64,000 bases of DNA. Origin: Chromobacterium alticapitis. GTDB lineage: Bacteria > Pseudomonadota > Gammaproteobacteria > Burkholderiales > Chromobacteriaceae. The stretch's first letter is position 1. Each line of letters opens with the position of its first letter. The notes beneath the pieces are model-generated. The model was not told the origin of the DNA, ran no database searches, and saw nothing but the letters and a program-made list of their open reading frames with translations. Shown in pieces: positions 37,434-44,147 of the stretch. The stretch covers positions 1 through 64,000 of the forward strand of contig NZ_PQWB01000007.1 of assembly GCF_002924365.1 (NCBI RefSeq). The letters run 5' to 3'. The translations under genes and the position numbers were made by a program.

Positions 37434-37952
37434 CTACGGTTTGCCGCCCCAATCGGGGGGATAGCGGCCGGCGCGGACGTAACGGTGGAAGGTGGAATAC
37501 GGCCATGCCGCCGCCGTGGCGGCAAAACCGTGCTTGACCGGGTTGAAATGCGCGTAATCCAAATGCGCGGCGAAATCGGCTTCGTCGCGGATGCGGTGCT
37601 CCCAATACCTGTGTTGCCACAAGGTGCCGCATCCTTTGGCGGCGCGGCGGGCGCTATGCCATTCGGCCCGGAAATACCGTTGCCCCACCGCGCGGGTGAC
37701 TCGCCGCTTAATCTCGCGCCAACGCATGGCGTAATCGGCATCGCCTTCCGGCAGGGTCCATATCGCGTACAAATGGTCCGGCAACAACACCCAAGCATCG
37801 ATGGCGAATGGCCGCTCGCGCCGCACCGCCAGGATGGCCTCGCGCAAAGCGGCCCGCACATCAGGCTCCAGCAGGATGCGTTGCCGGCGCTCGGTCACCA
37901 CGGTGAAGAAATAGCAGCCGCCGGGCAGGCGGTCTCGCCGAAAGCGGGCCAT
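37434..37952 (-). CDS. REP-associated tyrosine transposase (RAYT), HUH motif altered
   Basis: This 172-residue protein is of the Y1-transposase (IS200-like) RAYT family. The N-terminal MARFRRDRLPGGCYFFTVVT, the central LLPDHLYAIWTLPEGDADY and the C-terminal FAAHLDYAHFNPVKHG and YSTFHRYVRAG are characteristic. The expected metal-binding HUH triplet reads His60-Leu-Tyr62, so the second His is replaced. Start at 37952 gives the usual family length. REP elements in opposite orientation flank it on both sides (37404-37439; 38028-38063 and 38106-38139), forming a REPtron. Catalytic competence is doubtful. Confidence 0.85.
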   Translation of the reverse strand: MARFRRDRLPGGCYFFTVVTERRQRILLEPDVRAALREAILAVRRERPFAIDAWVLLPDHLYAIWTLPEGDADYAMRWREIKRRVTRAVGQRYFRAEWHSARRAAKGCGTLWQHRYWEHRIRDEADFAAHLDYAHFNPVKHGFAATAAAWPYSTFHRYVRAGRYPPDWGGKP

Positions 37953-38027
37953 ATATTGGTCTCGGCAAAAGAGTCCACTCTCGCACGCCATATGCGCCGG
38001 CGCGCCGGGTCGATAGACCAGCCTCGG

Positions 38028-38139
38028 CGTAGCGCGGGTTGGCCCAGCGGGCCATACCCGCGATTCCTCGCCGCCACAACTTATGCCGGACCGTGAAACC
38101 TTGTCCTCGGGTATGGCCTGCGGCCAACCCGCGCTACGG
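38028..38139. repeat. Inverted REP pair beside the RAYT gene
   Basis: Two REP elements face each other: GTAGCGCGGGTTGGCC with GGCCATACCCGCG at 38028-38063, and CGGGTATGGCC with GGCCAACCCGCGCTACG at 38106-38139. They match the elements on the other side of the RAYT gene and those at 21810-22030. Confidence 0.85.
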
Positions 38140-38244
38140 GTCCGACACCATTCACGACAAAGCCCGCCCGCCGTCCCATCAACACCCACGGCGCGGCCAG
38201 GCCGCCGCTTGCGCCGCGCCTTTCATGAATAGAGACGCCACGCC

Positions 38245-38649
38245 ATGGACACCGCCGATCAGGACAGCAGCGCCTCCCAGCCCGCGGGCCTCTTGCGCGG
38301 CAGCATTCCGGAGCTGGGCAAGAGCCCGGTGCATTTGCTGTCCGCCATCGTGGCGCTGGCCGCGGACAAATTGTGGGACGTGATGCTGCTGGACATGGCC
38401 AAGGCCATGGCCCTGCCGGAGAAGATCCGCTTCTTCCTGCTGGCCGGGCTGCTGTTGCTGCTGCTCACCACGGCCAGCGCCGCGCTGACGCAGATGTGGG
38501 TGGAAAAGGACGATGCCGGCATGGCGCTGGCCAAGGGGCTGGCGATGGGGATTTTGGCCGGGCTGCCTTACTCGTTCGGCGCCACCGAGTTGGGACTGAT
38601 CTTCGTCGGCTGGTCCGGCATCAATGAATTGCAGAAGCTGAACAAGTGA
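38245..38649 (+). CDS. Membrane protein of the R-body locus
   Basis: This 134-residue unrecognised protein has a polar N-terminus, then hydrophobic segments near residues 30-47, 62-80 and 92-125. The middle includes KIRFFLLAGLLLLLLTTASA and the end has LPYSFGATELGLIFVGWSG. It resembles no family I know. It begins the second block of R-body-locus genes, 22 bases before the esterase gene, and by size could be a holin-like or anchoring protein; that is speculation. Confidence 0.6.
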   Translation: MDTADQDSSASQPAGLLRGSIPELGKSPVHLLSAIVALAADKLWDVMLLDMAKAMALPEKIRFFLLAGLLLLLLTTASAALTQMWVEKDDAGMALAKGLAMGILAGLPYSFGATELGLIFVGWSGINELQKLNK

Positions 38650-38671
38650 ATCCAAACCAAGGAGAACCACC

Positions 38672-39721
38672 ATGCGCCTCACTTTCCTCAAACCCGCTTT
38701 GCTGGTCGCGCTGTGGCTGGCCGCCAGCGGTCTGGCCCACGCCGCCGCGCCCTTGCCCGCCCTCGGTACGGACAGCAAGCAGAACACCGTGTCCGGCTTG
38801 TCTTCCGGCGCCTTCATGGCCGCGCAGTTCAGCGTGGCCAACTCGGCCGCAGTGGCCGGTGCCGGCATCGTCGCCGGCGGGCCGTTCTACTGCGCCGGCT
38901 TGGGTGGGATGAACGGCGCGGAGCGTTTCCTGATCACCGCCACCACCCAGTGCATGCGGCCGCTGGGCGCGGCGCCATCCGGCGCGGCGGCCTGGCAGGC
39001 GGCGCAACAGTTCGCCAAGCAGGGGCTGATCGACCCGGTGGACAATATCCAGCGCCAGCGGCTGTACATCTTCACCGGCGCGTCGGACAGCATTGTGCTG
39101 CCCAAGGTGGTGGCGCAAACCCGCGCCTTCTACCAGAGCGTCGGCGTGCCGGACGCCCAGCTCCGTTACGTGGACAACGTCAATGCCGGCCACGCGCTGA
39201 TCACCGCCAATGCCGGCGACCTGGCCTGCCCGGCCAATGCCGCGCCCAATCTCAACAACTGCGGCTTTGTCCAGTCGCAGGACATCCTGCGCCAGCTGTA
39301 CGGCGCGCTGAAACCGCCGGCCGCCAAGCTGTCCGGCGAGCTGCGAGACTTCGATCAGACCGAGTTCTCCAAGAAGGGCTATACCGGCCTGTCCAACATC
39401 GGCCATGTCTATATCCCGGCCGCCTGCGTCAAGGAAAGCTGCCGCGTCCATGTGGCGTTTCATGGCTGCACCCAGGAAGACAGCCGCATCGGCACGCGTT
39501 TCTATGCCACCACCGGTTACAACGAGATCGCCGACAGCAACCGCATCGTGGTGCTGTATCCGCAGATCAAATCCGACCCCAAGCGCAATCCGCAAGGCTG
39601 CTGGGATTTCTGGGGCTATAGCAGCAAGGACCCGGTCAACCCGGATTACTACGCCAAGAACGCGCCGCAGATGGCCGCCATCCGCGCCATGCTGGACCGT
39701 TTGAACAGCCCGCGCCGCTAA
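38672..39721 (+). CDS. Secreted PHB-depolymerase-like esterase
   Basis: This 349-residue exported alpha/beta hydrolase has an N-terminal signal peptide (residues 1-24, AHAAA cleavage region). The nucleophile elbow GLSSG gives Ser44, followed by a GASDSIV acid and the NAGHA histidine. QSQDILRQLYGAL and VHVAFHGCTQ are typical of the PHB depolymerase family. Members hydrolyse extracellular polyhydroxybutyrate or related esters. It has a strong AAGGAG site and lies between a membrane protein and a small protein gene, within the R-body block. Its link to R-bodies is not obvious. Confidence 0.85.
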   Translation: MRLTFLKPALLVALWLAASGLAHAAAPLPALGTDSKQNTVSGLSSGAFMAAQFSVANSAAVAGAGIVAGGPFYCAGLGGMNGAERFLITATTQCMRPLGAAPSGAAAWQAAQQFAKQGLIDPVDNIQRQRLYIFTGASDSIVLPKVVAQTRAFYQSVGVPDAQLRYVDNVNAGHALITANAGDLACPANAAPNLNNCGFVQSQDILRQLYGALKPPAAKLSGELRDFDQTEFSKKGYTGLSNIGHVYIPAACVKESCRVHVAFHGCTQEDSRIGTRFYATTGYNEIADSNRIVVLYPQIKSDPKRNPQGCWDFWGYSSKDPVNPDYYAKNAPQMAAIRAMLDRLNSPRR

Positions 39722-39730
39722 GGAGAAAAC

Positions 39731-40216
39731 ATGAATGCGAACACCCCCAATGACTGGAGCCGGCTGGCCGGCGCGGGCCTGCCGGACGAGCGGCAATGGA
39801 AGGCCTGGCTGCTGGCCGGGCTGAACGGCGGCGAGAAATTGAGCGAATGGCAGCAACAAGCCTTACAGCAATGGCGGGAAGCCTGGCAACAGCGCGCCGG
39901 CGCGGCCTCCTGGCTGGAGCTGGGCCGCCAGTGCGACGACACCTGGACCGAATACGCTCGGCAATGCCTGCTGTGGCAGCTGCAATGGGCCGCCGCCTGG
40001 CGCGGACAGGGCTACAAGCTGCAGCAGGCGCTGCAAGAGGCGCGCGGCGACGGCGACGCCTTGCTCGCCCTAAACGCCGCCAGCCAGGAAGGCCGCCAGC
40101 TGTGGGATGAACGGATGGAGTCTTTGCAGCAAACGCTGAGCGAGCTGCCGCCGGCGCTGGCGCAATGCCTGCGCCAATGGCTGACGCCGCCGCCGGACGA
40201 GACGCCGGCTGCCTGA
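39731..40216 (+). CDS. Small Trp/Gln-rich protein, unknown
   Basis: This 161-residue cytosolic-looking protein is almost wholly helical by composition (WQQQALQQWREAWQQRAG, CLLWQLQWAAAWRGQGYKLQ). It has twelve or so Trp residues and is acidic and Gln-rich. It resembles phasin-like or small coiled-coil proteins but no family is recognised. It starts 9 bases after the esterase gene with an AAGGAG site. A phasin-like role with the PHB depolymerase is possible but unproven. Confidence 0.55.
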   Translation: MNANTPNDWSRLAGAGLPDERQWKAWLLAGLNGGEKLSEWQQQALQQWREAWQQRAGAASWLELGRQCDDTWTEYARQCLLWQLQWAAAWRGQGYKLQQALQEARGDGDALLALNAASQEGRQLWDERMESLQQTLSELPPALAQCLRQWLTPPPDETPAA

Positions 40217-40303
40217 AGGCCGGCCGCGGCGCACACTGCGCCCGTCCCGTCCTCGCCGCGCAAACCAGGCGCGGCAAATCCCACCATGCGCAAAGGAAGC
40301 TCC

Positions 40304-40744
40304 ATGAAAACCAACGCCGCCGGACTGGCGCTGATCAAGCAGTTCGAAGGCCTCAGACTGATCGCCTACCAGGACATGATGGGCGTCTGGACCATAGGCT
40401 ACGGCCACACCGGGCCAGACGTGAAAACAGGCCAAGTCATCACCCAAGCGCAGGCCGACCAATTGCTGGCCAAGGACCTCGCCACTTTCGAGGCTGGCGT
40501 CGGCAAGCTGGCCACGGCGCCGCTGAACGCCAACCAGTTCTCAGCCCTGGTCAGCTTCAGCTACAACCTGGGCCTGCGCAATCTGCAAAGCTCCACGCTG
40601 TTGCGCTTATTGAACCAAGGCGACTATGCCGGCGCCGCGGGACAGTTCCTGCGCTGGGACCGCGCCGGCGGACAGGTGGTGCCAGGTCTGCAGCGCCGCC
40701 GCCAGGCCGAGCAGGCTTTGTTCCAGACTCCGGTCGTTAACTGA
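40304..40744 (+). CDS. GH24 phage-type lysozyme
   Basis: This 146-residue muramidase of the T4-lysozyme (GH24) family cleaves peptidoglycan. The catalytic triad is clear from spacing: Glu15, Asp24 and Thr30 in FEGLRLIAYQDMMGVWT, then IGYGHTGPDV. SALVSFSYNLGL and LRWDRAGG are the usual C-terminal blocks. The ATG at 40304 is preceded by AAAGGAAG; an in-frame start 18 bases upstream lacks this. There is no signal peptide or holin in the classical order. In this context it may aid cell lysis for R-body release. Confidence 0.88.
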   Translation: MKTNAAGLALIKQFEGLRLIAYQDMMGVWTIGYGHTGPDVKTGQVITQAQADQLLAKDLATFEAGVGKLATAPLNANQFSALVSFSYNLGLRNLQSSTLLRLLNQGDYAGAAGQFLRWDRAGGQVVPGLQRRRQAEQALFQTPVVN

Positions 40745-40778
40745 CGCCTTCACAAACGCAGCGTTCACCCGTTCTTGC

Positions 40779-40813
40779 AACAGCCCGCCGGCATAGCCGC
40801 GCGGGCTGTTTTC
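40779..40813 (+). terminator. Terminator-like hairpin inside the R-body locus
   Basis: AACAGCCCGC pairs with GCGGGCTGTT over 10 bp with a 12-base loop, followed by TTCGCATTCTTTT. It lies between the lysozyme gene and the next gene, so it may split the block into two transcription units or attenuate read-through. Confidence 0.6.
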
Positions 40814-40839
40814 GCATTCTTTTCTTAGGGAGAAACGCC

Positions 40840-41040
40840 ATGCAAGACGAATTGAACCATCTGCACGAGCAGGTTTCGCAATTGCTGGGCAGTCATCTGG
40901 GCGCCTGGGCCAATGATTTGATGAATGCCACCGCCGGCCATGACGACAGCCGCTTTCTGTCGGTATTGCACGCGCTTCTGGCCATGCGCAGCGCGCTGGC
41001 TCCGCTGGTGAGCCAAGCCCAGGATGCCAGCCATGGCTGA
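40840..41040 (+). CDS. Small helical protein, unknown
   Basis: This 66-residue protein, mostly helical with a leucine-rich core (LNHLHEQVSQLLGSHLGAW, FLSVLHALLAMRSALAPLV), has no recognised family. AGGGAG precedes the ATG. Its stop overlaps the following start by 8 bases, so the two are likely co-translated partners. Confidence 0.6.
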   Translation: MQDELNHLHEQVSQLLGSHLGAWANDLMNATAGHDDSRFLSVLHALLAMRSALAPLVSQAQDASHG

Positions 41041-41719
41041 CGCGCCGCTCAACCCCGCCTTGCGCCAGGTGGCGGAGCAATACCTGGGCCGCTCCTTGCA
41101 GCCGCAAGAGACGCAAACGCTGGCGCTGTTTCAGCAGAAGGCTCAAAGCCCCTCTTCCCCGACTGCGCCCATCCAGCAAGCGCGGCAACAGACCCAGCAT
41201 GCCATCTCGCATGGCCACCATCACGCCAACGCCAATATGCGCGATCTCTTGTCCTCCATCCAGGCCAGCTCCAGCCAGGCGCTGCAAGTGCAGGAAGCGG
41301 AGGAGCAGGCCATTCTGAAGCTGCTGGAAGGCACGCAAAGCCTGGCTGAGCTGCGGCCCTCCTCCTTGCAGCCTGCCATGGGCAATTTGCAGCCGGGGAG
41401 CCAGCTGGCGCTGAGCCAGATCGCCGAACACCTGTCCAATCTGGCGCGGCAGGAGGTGGAACAGTGCTTCCAGCAGTATTTCGGCCCGCTGTCCGCGCAA
41501 TTGCAGGAAGTGGTGATGAAGCTGCAGGCCATGGACGCCGCGCAGCCGGCCATAACACAGAATGCCGCCGCCCCCGCAATGGATGCGCAAATGATGGCTA
41601 CCGCCAGCCCGCCTGCCGCGCCCTCGCCGCAAAACATGGCCGACGTCTCGCCCGCCCCCGCCGCAAATGAGCCCGCCGCGGACGTTCACACGCCGCCCGC
41701 GCCGCCGTCCATGCAGTAG
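41033..41719 (+). CDS. Gln/Ala-rich protein upstream of RebB genes
   Basis: This is a 228-residue unrecognised protein. Residues 1-50 are Pro/Gln-rich. Residues 55-175 form a helical, Gln/Leu-rich segment compatible with coiled coil (SSIQASSSQALQVQEAEEQ, QIAEHLSNLARQEVEQCFQQ). The C-terminal 50 residues are Ala/Pro/Met-rich and disordered. A His-rich patch HGHHHANAN occurs near residue 60. It overlaps the previous gene by 8 bases. It may be a scaffold or chaperone for R-body assembly; this is inference from position. Confidence 0.6.
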   Translation: MADAPLNPALRQVAEQYLGRSLQPQETQTLALFQQKAQSPSSPTAPIQQARQQTQHAISHGHHHANANMRDLLSSIQASSSQALQVQEAEEQAILKLLEGTQSLAELRPSSLQPAMGNLQPGSQLALSQIAEHLSNLARQEVEQCFQQYFGPLSAQLQEVVMKLQAMDAAQPAITQNAAAPAMDAQMMATASPPAAPSPQNMADVSPAPAANEPAADVHTPPAPPSMQ

Positions 41720-41796
41720 CACCTGGGGAGGACGGCCAGCCGGCCGCCTCCTCCGCCCGGTGTCTTATTTCTCTCATCTAGAACAAGGAGCTGCGC

Positions 41797-42120
41797 ATGT
41801 CTTTCCCGACTTCCGTCAACGACCAAATCACCGATGCCGTCACCCAATCCAACGTCAAGGTGCTGGGCGAATCCCCGGCCATGGCCATGGGCTCCATCTA
41901 TCAGACCATGGCCCACTCCACCGGCATCCTGTTCCAGAACGCCGTGTCCTCGCAGCAACAGCAAAACACGCTGAGCCAGGCCGCGGCCAATATGGGCCTG
42001 ATGCAGATCTACAGCATGAACACCATGGCCGCCGCCGCCGGCACCGAGAAAGTCAGCCAAGGCGGCATCGCCGACAACCTGACCAGCCTGCTGACCGTGC
42101 TGCAGTCCTTCCGTCGCTAA
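41797..42120 (+). CDS. RebB-type R-body protein, copy 1
   Basis: This 107-residue RebB (killing-trait) family protein begins FPTSVNDQITDAVTQSNVKV and contains PAMAMGSIYQTMAHSTGILF, a run of glutamines (SSQQQQNTL), and YSMNTMAAAAGTEKVSQGG. Such proteins polymerise into insoluble ribbons that coil and extend as R-bodies in Caedibacter and some Pseudomonas. It is the first of five tandem copies. Its IYQTMAHS and MNTMAAAAG sequence groups it with the last copy. It has an AAGGAG site. Confidence 0.9.
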   Translation: MSFPTSVNDQITDAVTQSNVKVLGESPAMAMGSIYQTMAHSTGILFQNAVSSQQQQNTLSQAAANMGLMQIYSMNTMAAAAGTEKVSQGGIADNLTSLLTVLQSFRR

Positions 42121-42146
42121 GCGGCGCCCGGCCACGGAGCTAAGCC

Positions 42147-42809
42147 ATGTCATTCAGCAGATGGATACGCTCGTGGTTCAGCCGGCGCAGGAAGCGGTCT
42201 GCCCGGCGCCCCGCCGCCAATCGCTTCCCGGCGGCCAGCGCCAGGCCGCAGTTTGCCGCGCCGCAGCGGGCTCCGGTCTTCGCGCCGCCGCCGCGGCAAC
42301 CCGCCGCCGCGCCGCCCATGCGACAGACTGCGGTCCCGCCTCGGCCGCCAGCTCCGCCCGTCGCTCGCGCGGCGGCGAGCCAAGGCTCGGGCAGGCCGCC
42401 GGCGCCGGCGAATCGGCGACCCCGACCCAGCCCTTACCGGCTGCCGAATCCGCCCATTTTCATTCCCAGCAAGGAGAAACGCATGTCCTTCCCCACTTCC
42501 GTCAACGACCAGATCACCGACGCCGTCACCCAATCCAACGTCAAGGTGCTGGGCGAATCCCCGGCCATGGCCATGGGTTCGCTGTACCAGACCGCGTCCC
42601 ACTCCACCGGCATCCTGTTCCAGAACGCCGTGTCCTCGCAGCAGCAGCAGAACACCCTGGCGCAAGCCGCCGCCAATATGGGCGTGATGCAGATCTACAG
42701 CGTGGACACCATGGCCGACGCCGCCGGCACCGAGAAGGTCAGCCAGGCCGGCATCGCCGACAACCTGACCAGCCTGATGACCGTGCTGCAAAGCTTCCAG
42801 AGCCGCTGA
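42147..42809 (+). CDS. RebB-type protein, copy 2, with in-frame basic Pro/Arg-rich extension
   Basis: The reading frame encodes 220 residues. The first 112 start with a cationic segment (MSFSRWIRSWFSRRRKR) and continue as Pro/Ala/Arg-rich sequence. The last 108 are a complete RebB unit starting at Met113 (MSFPTSVNDQITDAV). A GGAG site precedes the first ATG, and a second, stronger AAGGAG site lies before the internal ATG at 42483, so both a long fusion and a 107-residue RebB protein may be made. The RebB part belongs to the inner group (SLYQTASHS, SVDTMADAAG). Confidence 0.75.
   Translation: MSFSRWIRSWFSRRRKRSARRPAANRFPAASARPQFAAPQRAPVFAPPPRQPAAAPPMRQTAVPPRPPAPPVARAAASQGSGRPPAPANRRPRPSPYRLPNPPIFIPSKEKRMSFPTSVNDQITDAVTQSNVKVLGESPAMAMGSLYQTASHSTGILFQNAVSSQQQQNTLAQAAANMGVMQIYSVDTMADAAGTEKVSQAGIADNLTSLMTVLQSFQSR
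42470..42485 (+). promoter_or_regulatory. Internal ribosome-binding site and start for the short RebB form
   Basis: AAGGAG lies about 7 bases before ATG 42483, the same arrangement as before the other tandem RebB genes. It is inside the longer frame that begins at 42147, so it decides whether a separate 107-residue product is made. Confidence 0.6.
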
Positions 42810-42840
42810 TCGGCCCTTCATCCGCAACCGGAGCTAAATC

Positions 42841-43164
42841 ATGGCTTACAACACCGCAGTCAACAGCCAGATCACCGACGCCGTCACCCAGAGCAACGTC
42901 AAAGTGCTGGGCGAATCCCCGGCCATGGCGATGGGCTCGCTGTTCCAGACCGCGTCCCACTCCACCGGCATCCTGTTCGAAAACGCGATTTCGGCGCAGC
43001 AACAGCAAAACACGCTGAGCCAGGCCGCCGCCAACACCGGCGTGATGCAGATCTACAGCGTGGACACCATGGCCGACGCCGCCAGCACGGAGAAAGTGTC
43101 CCAGGCCGGCGTCGCGGACAATCTGTCCAGCCTGATGGCCGTGCTGCAATCGTTCCGCCGCTAA
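42841..43164 (+). CDS. RebB-type R-body protein, copy 3
   Basis: This 107-residue RebB family protein starts MAYNTAVNSQITDAVTQSNV and contains SLFQTASHSTGILFENAISA, the QQQQNTL run, and YSVDTMADAASTEKVSQAGV. It belongs to the inner subgroup of three copies (TASHS, VDTMADAA, SLMAVLQ). Its Shine-Dalgarno is weaker (CGGAG) than those of its neighbours. It probably is a ribbon subunit assembled with the other copies. Confidence 0.9.
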   Translation: MAYNTAVNSQITDAVTQSNVKVLGESPAMAMGSLFQTASHSTGILFENAISAQQQQNTLSQAAANTGVMQIYSVDTMADAASTEKVSQAGVADNLSSLMAVLQSFRR

Positions 43165-43189
43165 CACGCCCCCGCAAGGAGATTAAGAC

Positions 43190-43513
43190 ATGGCTTACAC
43201 CACCGTGAACGACCAGATCACCGACGCCGTCACCCAGACCAACGTCAAGGTGCTGGCGGAAGGCCCGGCCATGGCCATGGGTTCGCTGTTCCAAACCGCG
43301 TCCCACTCCACCGGCATCCTGTTCGAAAACGCGGTTTCCGCCCGCCAGCAGCAAAACACGCTGAGCCAGGCCGCCGCCAATATGGGCGTGATGCAGATCT
43401 ACAGCGTGGACACCATGGCCGACGCCGCCAGCACCGAGAAGGTTAGCCAGGCCGGCATCCCGGACAATCTGTCCAGCCTGATGACCGTGCTGCAAGCCTT
43501 CCAGAGCCGCTGA
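43190..43513 (+). CDS. RebB-type R-body protein, copy 4
   Basis: This 107-residue RebB family protein starts TVNDQITDAVTQTNVKVLAE after MAYT and contains SLFQTASHSTGILFENAVSA, RQQQNTL and YSVDTMADAASTEKVSQAGI. It is almost a duplicate of copy 3 and of the RebB part of copy 2. It has an AAGGAG site 25 bases after copy 3 stops. Some residues differ (AEGPAMAMG in place of GESPAMAMG). Confidence 0.9.
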   Translation: MAYTTVNDQITDAVTQTNVKVLAEGPAMAMGSLFQTASHSTGILFENAVSARQQQNTLSQAAANMGVMQIYSVDTMADAASTEKVSQAGIPDNLSSLMTVLQAFQSR

Positions 43514-43543
43514 TTTTACATACCCTAAACCAGGAGATACGCA

Positions 43544-43870
43544 ATGGCATTCCCGACCGCAGTCAACAATCAAATCACCGACGCCGTGACCCAATCCAAC
43601 GTCAAAGTGCTGGGCGAAGCGCCGGCCATGGCCATGGGTTCGATCTATCAAACCATGGCGCACTCGACCGGCATCCTGTTCGAGAACGCCGTGTCGGCCC
43701 AGCAGCAGCAAAACACGCTGGCGCAAGCCGCCGCCAATATGGGCGTGATGCAGATCTACAGCATGAACACCATGGCGGCCGCCGCCGGCACCGAGAAAGT
43801 CAGCCAAGGCGGCATCGCCGACAATCTGACCAGCTTGCTGACCGTGCTGCAAAGCTTCCAGAGCCGCTGA
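43544..43870 (+). CDS. RebB-type R-body protein, copy 5
   Basis: This 108-residue RebB family protein starts MAFPTAVNNQITDAVTQSNV. It shares IYQTMAHSTGILF, MNTMAAAAGTEKVSQGG and DNLTSLLTVLQSF with copy 1, unlike the three copies between. A terminator follows 32 bases after the stop, so it closes the RebB run. It has an AGGAG site. Confidence 0.9.
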   Translation: MAFPTAVNNQITDAVTQSNVKVLGEAPAMAMGSIYQTMAHSTGILFENAVSAQQQQNTLAQAAANMGVMQIYSMNTMAAAAGTEKVSQGGIADNLTSLLTVLQSFQSR

Positions 43871-43902
43871 CCCATCTACCCCCGTCTCCCCGTCTTGTTC
43901 AT

Positions 43903-43927
43903 CGCCCCGGTCTCGGGGCGTTTTTTT
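43903..43927 (+). terminator. Strong terminator closing the R-body locus
   Basis: CGCCCCG pairs with CGGGGCG over 7 bp with loop GTCT, followed by seven T residues. Confidence 0.92.
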
Positions 43928-43936
43928 GCCTGCGCC

Positions 43937-44050
43937 TCAGAAAATGACCCGCCGCGCCTCCGCCTCCCAATGCCGGCGGCGCGCGAAACGGCAGCGCAGG
44001 GTGATTTCTCGCTGGAACAACCACGGATACAAGCGATACAGATAACGCAT
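43937..44050 (-). CDS. Possible 37-residue basic small protein
   Basis: A minus-strand frame encodes MRYLYRLYPWLFQREITLRC followed by an Arg-rich tail. It has a GAGG 8 bases upstream of the ATG. It is short and without homologue known to me; coding status rests only on the plausible ribosome site and composition. Confidence 0.3.
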   Translation of the reverse strand: MRYLYRLYPWLFQREITLRCRFARRRHWEAEARRVIF

Positions 44051-44147
44051 CTTTGGCCTCGCCCTTCATGACAAGTTGATGATGCGGCCCAGAATAATCG
44101 CTACACTATGCGGAATAAATAGCCAATTCCAGACTGATTGTCCTGAT

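Noticed and set aside
38245-43870. Prophage remnant because of the lysozyme
   Set aside because: No capsid, tail, terminase or repressor genes are present; the neighbours are RebB-type and esterase genes.
29130-43927. tRNA-Tyr as the attachment site of a genomic island carrying the R-body genes
   Set aside because: No integrase gene and no repeat of the tRNA 3' end were found in the window, and a GST gene lies between. The right end is a plain terminator.
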